NCBI GenBank assembly: GCA_016214105.1
Contig: JACRPD010000005.1
Location: forward strand, 1 to 5,741
Source of the DNA: Candidatus Magasanikiibacteriota bacterium
Lineage (GTDB): Bacteria > Patescibacteriota > Patescibacteriia > Magasanikbacterales > UBA922
Direction of reading: 5' to 3'
DNA length: 5,741 nucleotides
Shown: piece after piece, positions 1 to 5,741 of the stretch
How positions within the stretch are numbered: the stretch's first letter is position 1
Layout of the letters: every line of letters starts with the position of its first letter
Program-made: the position numbers and the translations under genes
The notes under the pieces: generated by a model
The model's database searches: none
Seen by the model: only the letters and a program-made list of their open reading frames with translations
Told to the model about the DNA's origin: nothing

Positions 1-33
1 AACTTTGACGAATACAATGAACTATCAATCAAA

Positions 34-1182
34 ATGACCGATCTCTACGTTCAATATTTGAAGGCGAGAGAGGGCGATGCCAAAGCGGTTGTAAGTAAAA
101 AAGAAAACCGAGCTAATCTAAACAAATACGTCTCTTGTCAAGAAGCGACGGCTAAGGATGGCCGAAGACTAATGATTGAGTTTAGGGGCCGCAAAGGATG
201 TGAATTTGGCCGTTGTTCCAACTGCTGTTTTGCGACAGATAACGCCACAGATGAAAATGTCAAAACCAGCCATATATCCAAGCAATTTAACGCCGCTCTG
301 CGGGATTCATCTTTATCAGTTGAGCAAGGTCCGGACGGCAGATCCCTGTGGGCGGGAGATAAAAAAGACGTTTATAAATTTGACATCTTGACTCCAGGGT
401 CGTTTCTTAATGACAACGAAATGCCCAAGGATGCTCGTACAGAAATATTTAAAAAATTAGCCCAGCTACCGTTCACCCAAATAATGTTCGAGAGTCGAAT
501 TGAGTACTTGGACGAAGAGGAAATAATCAGATTAAAGGGCCTTCTGCGTCCAGACCAAAAACTGCAGGTCGCTATTGGTTTGGAGACCGCGAATAACATC
601 ATCCGCGAAGTCATTATTAATAAAGGATACACTTTGTCTGAATTTGAAAAAGCAATTGAAATGTTAGCTACCAGTGGTGTGGATGCCCAAGTTTATTCAA
701 TTATTAAACCAGCTTTGCTGTCAGAAAAACAGGCCAAAGAAGACTCTGTCAAGACCGCCAAATATTTGACCGACATAGCTGACAAAACTAGAGAGAAAAC
801 AAACAGAAACGATTTTGAAATGACTTTCAAACTGGAGCAAGCTTTTATCCAAGACGGCGGTTTCCTGGATTTCTTACACCAGCAAGGCAAATATGAAACA
901 CCATGGACTTTTACAACAGCGGAAATCGTCGAAAGGCTATGCGCCGAGGGCTTAGACAAAAAATTAAATATTCAGATCGGAACTAGCCATGACTATCCGC
1001 CCCCAACAACTACCGCTCAAAATCGAAGGCCAGACGGACAGTATTGTCCAAGCACCGAACAAGTGGACGCGGCTTTGCAGGAATTTAATAATGACAGTGA
1101 CGGCGCCAGATTCAAAAAAAGACTACTGGAGATTCAAAGACAATATCCAGAAACTTTTGCCTCTTGGCAGGCATTAGAATAA
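34..1182 (+). CDS. RaSEA/TIGR01210-like radical SAM protein
   Basis: A 382-residue radical SAM protein, probably cytoplasmic. The iron-sulfur motif is C56-x4-C61-x2-C64, followed directly by C65, within GRKGCEFGRCSNCC. Downstream are blocks I associate with the TIGR01210/RaSEA group: LTPGSFLND (119-127), ESRIEY (153-158), IGLETAN (181-187), INKG (195-198) and IKPALLSEKQA (224-234), which match strands of the partial TIM barrel in order. The C-terminus has a further Cys (C338 in DGQYCP). Known RaSEA acts with ArcS to make archaeosine in archaeal tRNA; the bacterial substrate here is unknown. Its cluster spacing (x4 between the first two cysteines) is shorter than the x6-7 I recall for archaeal members. 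The frame stays open from base 1, and ATG 34 has no clear Shine-Dalgarno, so the true start may lie upstream of the window. It converges on the neighbouring minus-strand gene. Family assignment is from motifs only. Confidence 0.75.
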   Translation: MTDLYVQYLKAREGDAKAVVSKKENRANLNKYVSCQEATAKDGRRLMIEFRGRKGCEFGRCSNCCFATDNATDENVKTSHISKQFNAALRDSSLSVEQGPDGRSLWAGDKKDVYKFDILTPGSFLNDNEMPKDARTEIFKKLAQLPFTQIMFESRIEYLDEEEIIRLKGLLRPDQKLQVAIGLETANNIIREVIINKGYTLSEFEKAIEMLATSGVDAQVYSIIKPALLSEKQAKEDSVKTAKYLTDIADKTREKTNRNDFEMTFKLEQAFIQDGGFLDFLHQQGKYETPWTFTTAEIVERLCAEGLDKKLNIQIGTSHDYPPPTTTAQNRRPDGQYCPSTEQVDAALQEFNNDSDGARFKKRLLEIQRQYPETFASWQALE

Positions 1183-1184
1183 AA

Positions 1185-2030
1185 TCAGAATCTGGTAACT
1201 GCCGCGATTATCTCATCAATCGGCAGATTGGTTCCAAATGAAGTGTATATAGAGGCTGCGAATTTTTCATAACCACTATTTTTAAACGCGTTAAGAATGT
1301 CCAAATTGAATTTTTTTAAGGTAGCAACAAATTTGAGAAGATTAATCGGATTCTGATCAACTTCTTTCTCCAAATCATAGAAAGCCCAAAGAAGCGCGCT
1401 TCTTGTTTTATCATCAAAAATCTTGTAACACAACTCTTTTCTAAAAGTATCTTCAAGTGGCAAGTAGGCGGGCAGGTTGCCAGCTTTTGTTTTTAGACCA
1501 TCTTTTAACAACTTCATTTTGTCTTCGTCAGACAGTGCCTGAAACTCCCACAAGACCTGCAAAGTATATTCAAGCACATAGAAAATGCCGACTTTTTGAA
1601 TTGTGTCTAAATCGCTTTTGTGTTGCTGGTCCTCATTTAACTTTTTCTTTTTCTTTTCTAAATTTTCAATTGACAAATGGTGTTCCAAAAGTTTTGTCTT
1701 CGCAACATTGATGCTTGACTCCAATTTCCCTATAAATTCCTGCAACGCCTCACCCAAAGGTGCTAATCCATACACCTCAACCAAATTAGAGAGGTGTTGA
1801 ATGAATGGAACCTCATCAACCATCTTTTCTAAAACATCTTTTTCTAAACTCAAAATTACTTTGTAAGCGTGCGTGTCTTTTAAATTTTTTGACTCCAAAC
1901 TTGTTTTTAATTTGTAAATCGCGGATTTTAAACCTTTAACAAAATTCGCCTTTCCTAAATCCGGCCAGAATTCAAATGGTTTTTTGCCCAGGCAAATAAC
2001 TACTTGATCAAAAATTTTTAATGGGGTCAT
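1185..2030 (-). CDS. hypothetical all-helical protein, 281 aa, with central coiled-coil-like segment
   Basis: I do not recognise this protein. It has no signal peptide, membrane segment or catalytic motif that I can see. It reads as nearly all helix, with a charged, coiled-coil-like stretch at about 98-145 containing five consecutive lysines (126-130). Flanking helices are rich in Leu, Phe and Tyr, so a cytoplasmic helical bundle is a reasonable guess. The start is ATG at 2028-2030; there is no Shine-Dalgarno in the AT-rich 17-bp spacer after the transporter gene. The next in-frame Met is residue 70, so the chosen start is favoured by length. The stop is TGA, two bases from the stop of the convergent radical SAM gene. 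G+C is about 36% by hand count, well below the roughly 50% seen in the MgtE_N/CBS gene. It may be read through from the transporter operon or be a later arrival at its end. Long uninterrupted frame and co-direction support a real gene. Confidence 0.72.
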   Translation of the reverse strand: MTPLKIFDQVVICLGKKPFEFWPDLGKANFVKGLKSAIYKLKTSLESKNLKDTHAYKVILSLEKDVLEKMVDEVPFIQHLSNLVEVYGLAPLGEALQEFIGKLESSINVAKTKLLEHHLSIENLEKKKKKLNEDQQHKSDLDTIQKVGIFYVLEYTLQVLWEFQALSDEDKMKLLKDGLKTKAGNLPAYLPLEDTFRKELCYKIFDDKTRSALLWAFYDLEKEVDQNPINLLKFVATLKKFNLDILNAFKNSGYEKFAASIYTSFGTNLPIDEIIAAVTRF

Positions 2031-2047
2031 ACAAATTAAATTTTTAA

Positions 2048-3295
2048 TTAAACCCTATAAAAGAAAGTGGAAGCAACCAACACCACAGTTGCCGCGATAA
2101 TGCCAATCACCGTCAGCCACGCGATAATATTCCCAACCGGCTTGTTGACATGCTCGCCCATGATATTTTTATTATTAATAATCTTCAAAACAAAAATTAA
2201 AATAATCGGCAGTAAAATTCCGTTAACATCTTGCGACAACAACATTACCTTGACTAATGGCAGACCGGGAATGAGAACCAGCAGAGCCGGCAGGGTGATT
2301 GACAGCAAAATAATGCCGTAAAAAATCCGCGCTTCCCGCAATTTGCGGTCAAAACCATATTCCCAGCCGAACGCTTCGCAAATGGCATAACCGGTGGCGA
2401 CCGGCAGAATAAACGCGCCAAGCATTGATGCCACGAATAATCCGAAGCCGAATAAAAATTTGGCGAATTGCCCAGCGATTGGCGCTAGAGCCATGGCCGC
2501 GTCTTTCGCGTCAGTAATCCGTACGCCGGCCTTATATAGTGTGTAAGCGGTGCTGATAATGATAAAAAAACTGACAATATCAGTAATAAAAGCGCCGATA
2601 AATACCTCCGCCTTCTCAATTTTATAATGCCGAAGATTAAGACCTTTATCAACCACGTATGATTGAATAAAAAACTGGCCCCAAGGCGTGATCGTGGTGC
2701 CGATTAAAGCAATCATAGTGAGCAAAAACGGAGCGCTGAATTCCAAAGTCGGTTTGACCAAAGCCAGCGCGGCCTCGCTAAAATCCGGCTTGATAATAAA
2801 GCCGTTGATGATGTAGACCAAATAAAACGCGGAAAAAACCAAAAATATTTTCTGCGTAGTTTTAAACGAGCCCTTGTACAGAATAAACCACACCGCGATT
2901 GCCGACATCGGCACCGCGATATATTTGCTGATGCTGAAAATTGAAAAAGCCGAACCAATACCGGCAAATTCCGCGGTCATGGTTCCGAGATTGGCGATCA
3001 GCATTACCAGCATGGCGAAAGTGGTCCAGCGCACGCCAAAATTTTCGCGAATCACTCCGCCCAACCCTTGACGCGTAACCAAGCCGATGCGCACGCCCAT
3101 TTCCTGCGTTACCGCCAGAGCGAAAGTAATCAAAAACAGCACCCACAGCATTTTAACGCCGAAGTGCGCGCCCACGACAGAATAAGTGCTGATCCCGCCG
3201 GCGTCATTATCCGCGTTCGCGGCAATAATCCCCGGTCCGATAACCGAGAAAAAAAACAACAACTTCAACCAAAAATGTTGTAATCTTTTCCCCAT
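2048..3295 (-). CDS. Nramp (SLC11)-family divalent metal transporter, atypical NRMT-like metal site
   Basis: A 415-residue inner-membrane transporter with about 11 predicted helices (roughly 12-28, 46-66, 90-116, 123-140, 148-168, 188-212, 231-255, 276-305, 324-345, 348-373, 388-412), the usual Nramp count and length. Helix 1 starts with GPG (20-22), and the canonical DPGN position, eight residues later, reads D31-A-G-G34. Helix 6 has IGTTITPWGQFF, so the canonical MPHN reads T203-P-W-G206. The metal-binding Asp is kept, but the Asn and the Met, a soft ligand for transition metals, are lost. Known family data: Nramp proteins import Mn2+/Fe2+ with protons, whereas Nramp-related Mg2+ transporters (NRMT) lack the Met. 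I therefore infer Mg2+ or broad divalent uptake rather than dedicated Mn2+ import. The gene starts 6 bp after the MgtE_N/CBS gene, with no clear Shine-Dalgarno, suggesting translational coupling. Family assignment is very secure; the substrate is inferred. Confidence 0.94.
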   Translation of the reverse strand: MGKRLQHFWLKLLFFFSVIGPGIIAANADNDAGGISTYSVVGAHFGVKMLWVLFLITFALAVTQEMGVRIGLVTRQGLGGVIRENFGVRWTTFAMLVMLIANLGTMTAEFAGIGSAFSIFSISKYIAVPMSAIAVWFILYKGSFKTTQKIFLVFSAFYLVYIINGFIIKPDFSEAALALVKPTLEFSAPFLLTMIALIGTTITPWGQFFIQSYVVDKGLNLRHYKIEKAEVFIGAFITDIVSFFIIISTAYTLYKAGVRITDAKDAAMALAPIAGQFAKFLFGFGLFVASMLGAFILPVATGYAICEAFGWEYGFDRKLREARIFYGIILLSITLPALLVLIPGLPLVKVMLLSQDVNGILLPIILIFVLKIINNKNIMGEHVNKPVGNIIAWLTVIGIIAATVVLVASTFFYRV

Positions 3296-3301
3296 AATAA
3301 A

Positions 3302-4516
3302 TTACGCGTTTGGCACCAAGTGCCTCATAATATCGTCAACCGTAACCACGCCCAGCAATTTTTGCTTATTGTCCACCACCGCGACTGACAGCAAATTATA
3401 TTTTGTCATAATCGCCGCGATTTCCACCACCTTTTGCGTCACGTTCACAACCGGCGTGCGCCGCGAACGTTTCATAATTGATTTAATGGTCTGCGCTGGT
3501 TCGGCGATTATCAAACGCCGCAAAGACGCCACGCCTAAATAATGTCTTTTATCATCCCCCACATAAACAAAATGAATCGCTCGGTGCTGATGCGAATCCC
3601 GCTTTATTTTCTCCGCCACCTCTGAGACTGTAGTGTGCGGCTGGGCGGCGATAAATTCCGTGGTCATCAAGCCGCCGGCCTCGTCTTCATCATACGCCAG
3701 AATCTTTTTTACCTTGCCGATGTCTTTTTGCGGCGGCAATTTTTCTATAATCTCCTGCGATTCGCGCGACGGCAGAAGCTGGATCAAATCCACCAGTTCA
3801 TCCATCGACATCTTTTCCAAAATTACCGCCGCCCGTTCCGAACCCAAATGCTCAATCAACATTTTTTGAATCCGCGGGCTGACTTCTTCCATGACTTTCG
3901 CGGCAGTTGATTTATCCAACGAACGCAACAGCGAACTTCCTTGCTTAATATTCAACTTTTCCACGATGTTGGCGATATCAGCCGGATGCAGGCGGACCAG
4001 ATCTTCCCGGCCGGTGTTTAACTGCAATCTATCGCCGATTAAATGCGCCTGATTCCACTCCAAGAGATGCGGCTTAAGCCAGCCGTCCGCCGGCGTCCGC
4101 AAACCAACGCGACGCAAAAGCCCGCTGGTGCTGACATCAATCGCCAAAAGGCAAAGATGATTTTGCACCGGTCCGAATTGCAAATCATTCACGCGCACCA
4201 CTCTGATTCCGGACAAATCAACAATTTGCCGGTCAACGATGTTTTTCCGCAAAAACAAAATACCCTCATTCGGCTGAACGCTTTCCGCTTCCGCGACCGA
4301 GGTGTTTAACACCAAACCATCATGGCTCCAGGCCGCGACTTTATCAGCGCTGATATAGATATCTTGTTTTTTCTTGCGATTGCGCGCGATAAGACCTACT
4401 ACGGAAGGAAATTTTTTTCCTTTAGCCAATTCAATCGCCACATCTTTCAATTTTCCGACCGGCTCGTCATTCTTATCCTGCACCGGCGCGTTGATTATGG
4501 TGCTAAGAAAAAACAT
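3302..4516 (-). CDS. soluble PRC-barrel / MgtE_N / tandem CBS protein, probable Mg2+ sensor of the adjacent transporter
   Basis: A 404-residue cytoplasmic protein. Residues 1-70 form a PRC-barrel-like domain (FLSTIINAPVQD, then DEPVGKLKDVAIEL), and a second PRC-like segment covers about 88-165 (VDLSGIRVVRVNDL). Residues about 172-275 match the MgtE N-terminal superhelical domain: LHPADIANIVEKL, repeated short helices such as MSMDELVDLIQLLP, and the closing YDEDEAGGLMTTEF at 275-288. Two CBS domains follow (about 284-345 and 347-402, ending VVTVDDIMRHL). In the MgtE channel these last parts bind Mg2+ and close the pore. Here the MgtE membrane domain is absent: the protein ends at 404 with no hydrophobic helix. 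The transporter gene starts 6 bp downstream, which suggests the protein controls that transporter. The ATG is supported by AGGTGA 11 nt upstream and by the typical PRC-type N-terminus. Domain assignment is firm; the regulatory role is inferred. Confidence 0.92.
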   Translation of the reverse strand: MFFLSTIINAPVQDKNDEPVGKLKDVAIELAKGKKFPSVVGLIARNRKKKQDIYISADKVAAWSHDGLVLNTSVAEAESVQPNEGILFLRKNIVDRQIVDLSGIRVVRVNDLQFGPVQNHLCLLAIDVSTSGLLRRVGLRTPADGWLKPHLLEWNQAHLIGDRLQLNTGREDLVRLHPADIANIVEKLNIKQGSSLLRSLDKSTAAKVMEEVSPRIQKMLIEHLGSERAAVILEKMSMDELVDLIQLLPSRESQEIIEKLPPQKDIGKVKKILAYDEDEAGGLMTTEFIAAQPHTTVSEVAEKIKRDSHQHRAIHFVYVGDDKRHYLGVASLRRLIIAEPAQTIKSIMKRSRRTPVVNVTQKVVEIAAIMTKYNLLSVAVVDNKQKLLGVVTVDDIMRHLVPNA

Positions 4517-4527
4517 AGTTTAAAAAT

Positions 4528-4533
4528 TCACCT
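4528..4533 (-). promoter_or_regulatory. ribosome binding site of the MgtE_N/CBS gene
   Basis: AGGTGA on the minus strand lies 11 nt before the ATG at 4514-4516, in the 22-bp spacer after ruvX. The spacing is slightly long. It is the clearest Shine-Dalgarno-like site among the genes whose upstream sequence is visible, and it supports that start. Confidence 0.5.
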
Positions 4534-4538
4534 AATAA

Positions 4539-4910
4539 TCATATCTTATCAATGTAGCTTTGTAAAATAATCATAGCGGATTTCTCATCGCGGCCTGAAG
4601 TACCTCCCATGTTGTCCGCTTGCGCGGAAGTAAATCGCTCATCAATAAAATCCACCGAAATTTTTATTTCTTTTTTCAACTCATCAACAAATTTTCTGAC
4701 TCGCCTGGTATTATCATTCTCTTTTCCACCCAATCCCAGCGGCAAACCCACCACCAGTTTATCAATTTTTTCTTTTTTTATCAATTCAATCAGTCCCCCG
4801 TTCCCCGTTCCCCGTTCCACTTTTCCAAATGGCAAAACCACCTTAAGCGCGTCATCGCACCAAGCTAAACCAACATGTTTTGAACCATAATCAATCGCTA
4901 AAATATTCAT
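4539..4910 (-). CDS. ruvX: RuvX/YqgF family RNase H-fold nuclease (Holliday junction resolvase-like / pre-16S rRNA nuclease)
   Basis: A 123-residue cytoplasmic protein of the YqgF/RuvX family, which processes the 5' end of pre-16S rRNA and was earlier proposed as a Holliday junction resolvase. Visible motifs in order: ILAIDYGSKHVGLA (3-16, catalytic D7), KLVVGLPLGLGGKEN (51-65), FIDERFTSAQA (88-98, D90-E91-R92) and RDEKSAMIILQSYI (107-120, with D108 in the DxxxAxxILQ position). All acidic residues expected of the fold are present. It is somewhat short for the family (usually about 135-150), mainly because the loop between DERFTS and RDEKSA is compact. Residues 31-39 (VERGTGNGG) are encoded by a 7-nt tandem repeat in a normally variable loop. 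The ATG shares the sequence ATGA with the stop of map, giving a 4-bp overlap and probable translational coupling. The MgtE_N/CBS gene follows after 22 bp. Confidence 0.93.
   Translation of the reverse strand: MNILAIDYGSKHVGLAWCDDALKVVLPFGKVERGTGNGGLIELIKKEKIDKLVVGLPLGLGGKENDNTRRVRKFVDELKKEIKISVDFIDERFTSAQADNMGGTSGRDEKSAMIILQSYIDKI
4796..4818. repeat. 7-nt tandem repeat (CCCCGTT x3) inside ruvX
   Basis: Three perfect copies of CCCCGTT on the plus strand (4796-4802, 4803-4809, 4810-4816) plus two bases of a fourth. They encode the Gly-rich ERGTGNGG region of RuvX. The unit is not a multiple of three, so gain or loss of one copy would shift the frame. Confidence 0.85.
4907..4910 (-). other. ATGA stop/start overlap of map and ruvX
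   Basis: The map stop TGA (4907-4909) and the ruvX start ATG (4908-4910) share ATGA. The preceding purine-rich AGAAAAG is a weak ribosome binding site at best, so reinitiation by ribosomes finishing map is the likely way ruvX is translated. That would also make an upstream frameshift in map costly for ruvX. Confidence 0.85.
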
Positions 4911-5083
4911 AACTTTTCTAATGGCCGGCGAGTTACAACCATCGGTTCTTCTTCCGTAATCACAATAGTGTGTTCAAAATGCGCCCACAAGCTGTTGTCG
5001 GTGGTTTTAACGCTCCAGCCATCGTCGGCGGTAACAATGTGCCAATCTCCCATAGTTATCATCGGCTCAAGCGCGATAACCAC
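4907..5083 (-). pseudogene. map: C-terminal part of the same methionine aminopeptidase, after the frameshift
   Basis: This is the continuation of the aminopeptidase in the -1 frame. From the probable junction it reads VVIALEPMITMGDWHIV, then DDGWSVKTTDNSLWAHFEHT and ends VVTRRPLEKL. It contains the two remaining metal ligands of type I enzymes: the Glu of ALEPM and the Glu of HFEHT, 31 residues apart as in E. coli MetAP (E204 and E235). The frame is open further upstream, to an ATG at 5099-5101, but that ATG lies inside the conserved enzyme and is unlikely to be a real start. Inserting a single base at about 5084-5088 would restore LRPGVVIALEPM, the normal family sequence. The stop TGA overlaps the ATG of ruvX (ATGA), which supports this frame as the genuine 3' end of map. 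Identity is firm; whether the break is real or a sequencing error is open. Confidence 0.85.
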
Positions 5084-5741
5084 GCGGGCCGTAAGACCCA
5101 TTTTTCGCCCTCTTTACCATAATAATTCGGCACCCTCGGTTCTTCATGCACCGCGTGCCCCACGCCATGGCCGACCAAATCGCGGACAATGCCATAACCT
5201 TGCGGCTCAACATATTTCTGAATCGCTCGGCCTATATCAGCGACAGTATTTCCAGGCACGCATTGTTTAATTCCGATTTCCAGCGCTTTCCTCGTCACAT
5301 TCAGCAACTGCTTCGTCTTCTCCGGCACTTTCCCCACAATTAAAGTAACAGCCGTATCAGTAAAATATCCTCGTCCGCTCGTCGTCTTTAAGGACTTTAT
5401 GGACTTTAAAGACTTTGGACTCGGATATTCCATCCCAATATCAATACTAAAAATATCCCCGTCTTTCAAAATTGTATCTTTGCTCGCGATGCCGTGCACC
5501 AGCTCTTCATTCACGCACGCGCAAATCGTAGTCGGAAACGGCGGATCGTTTTTTTTGCCTTTATAACCCTTAAAAGCCGGTTTCCCGCCGGCCGCTCTGA
5601 TTAAACGCTCGGCTTCCCGGTCTATTTCCCAAGCATTAACTCCGGGCTTCGCTATTTTACTTAATTTCTCTAAAATTTCACCCAAAATCCGCCCGCCTTC
5701 TTGGATGAGTTTGATTTCTTCGGTGGTTTTGAGGTAGGACA
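5059..5741 (-). CDS. map: type I methionine aminopeptidase, 5' end outside window and frameshifted near the C-terminus
   Basis: This is the enzyme that removes the initiator Met from new proteins; it is cytoplasmic, two-metal, with a pita-bread fold. The frame is open to the right edge and begins SYLKTTEEIKLIQEGGRI, a typical MetAP N-terminus. The last two window bases give TG on this strand just before it, so the start codon probably has its first base one position outside. A TTG at 5683-5685 is internal, not the start. Counting from that TTG, H64 (ELVHG), D82 (FSIDIG), D110 (YFTD), H173 and H180 (GHGVGHAVHEEP) match E. coli H79, D97, D108, H171 and H178. D82 and D110 are 28 residues apart instead of 11, owing to a repeat-derived insertion. 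After WVLRP the frame runs into AWLSRLSR and a TGA, so the last two metal ligands are lost from this reading; they follow in the -1 frame. As written, the product should be inactive. Confidence 0.92.
   Translation of the reverse strand, partial: SYLKTTEEIKLIQEGGRILGEILEKLSKIAKPGVNAWEIDREAERLIRAAGGKPAFKGYKGKKNDPPFPTTICACVNEELVHGIASKDTILKDGDIFSIDIGMEYPSPKSLKSIKSLKTTSGRGYFTDTAVTLIVGKVPEKTKQLLNVTRKALEIGIKQCVPGNTVADIGRAIQKYVEPQGYGIVRDLVGHGVGHAVHEEPRVPNYYGKEGEKWVLRPAWLSRLSR
5380..5415 (-). repeat. map: 9-nt in-frame tandem repeat inside map
   Basis: Minus-strand units AAGTCTTTA, AAGTCCATA and AAGTCCTTA (5415-5389), followed by a decayed AAGACGACG. They encode KSL-KSI-KSL-KTT in a loop between the two metal-binding aspartates. 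GTCTTTA (5384-5390) and TAAAGAC (5407-5413) also form an inverted repeat with a 16-nt loop. Confidence 0.85.

Noticed and set aside
1199..1226. Inverted repeat CTGCC...GGCAG with inner GATT/AATC near the convergent gene ends, as a bidirectional terminator
   Set aside because: It lies inside the coding end of the 281-residue gene, has an asymmetric bulge, and neither strand has a T-run directly after it.
2028..2060. Separate promoter for the 281-residue gene in the AT-rich spacer
   Set aside because: The 17-bp spacer has only general AT richness, with no credible pair of -35 and -10 elements.
3186..3542. Plus-strand open frame of 118 codons overlapping the transporter and MgtE_N/CBS genes
   Set aside because: It lies antisense to two well-supported genes and has no recognisable motif.
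4405..4422. AAGGAAA-TTTT-TTTCCTT hairpin in the MgtE_N/CBS gene
   Set aside because: It is AT-rich, fully inside coding sequence, and explained by the Lys-Lys-Phe-Pro codons; nothing suggests regulation.
4907..5101. Independent 64-residue gene starting at ATG 5101
   Set aside because: Its content is the conserved C-terminus of methionine aminopeptidase, including two metal ligands; it is the end of the frameshifted gene.
5059..5110. Programmed -1 frameshift in map at the A-run GAAAAATGG
   Set aside because: There is no proper slippery heptamer (the preceding codon cannot re-pair), and protein conservation places the junction about 15-20 bases further downstream, where there is no slippery sequence.

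Overview
The window looks like a chromosomal segment of a small-genome bacterium. RuvX and a type I methionine aminopeptidase without the archaeal/eukaryotic insertion point to Bacteria. Very tight gene packing, weak Shine-Dalgarno signals, short proteins and simple-repeat insertions in housekeeping genes suggest a Patescibacteria/CPR lineage (for example Parcubacteria); this placement is inference, not proof. TGA is used as a normal stop (ruvX, the 281-residue gene, the aminopeptidase), so the standard code fits.

Layout: the left fifth carries one plus-strand gene (34-1182), a radical SAM protein resembling the archaeosine-synthase RaSEA/TIGR01210 group. Everything else is on the minus strand and reads right to left as one close-packed series: map (methionine aminopeptidase, running off the right edge), ruvX (ATGA overlap with map), a soluble PRC-barrel/MgtE_N/CBS protein (22 bp after ruvX), an Nramp-type membrane transporter (6 bp later) and an unrecognised helical protein of 281 residues (17 bp later). 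That last gene converges on the radical SAM gene with two bases between the stop codons. No RNA gene, CRISPR array or insertion sequence was seen, and no gene-free stretch exceeds about 30 bases.

The main point of interest is the transporter pair. The Nramp protein lacks the canonical transition-metal motifs: DPGN reads DAGG in helix 1 and MPHN reads TPWG in helix 6. This resembles the Mg2+-transporting Nramp-related group. It directly follows a soluble protein carrying the regulatory half of the Mg2+ channel MgtE without the MgtE membrane domain. Together they suggest a two-gene divalent-cation (probably Mg2+) uptake system in which an MgtE-like sensor serves an unrelated transporter.

Two further oddities: map is interrupted by a one-base frameshift that separates two metal ligands from the rest of the enzyme, and both map and ruvX contain short tandem repeats in surface-loop positions (9-nt units in map, 7-nt units in ruvX).
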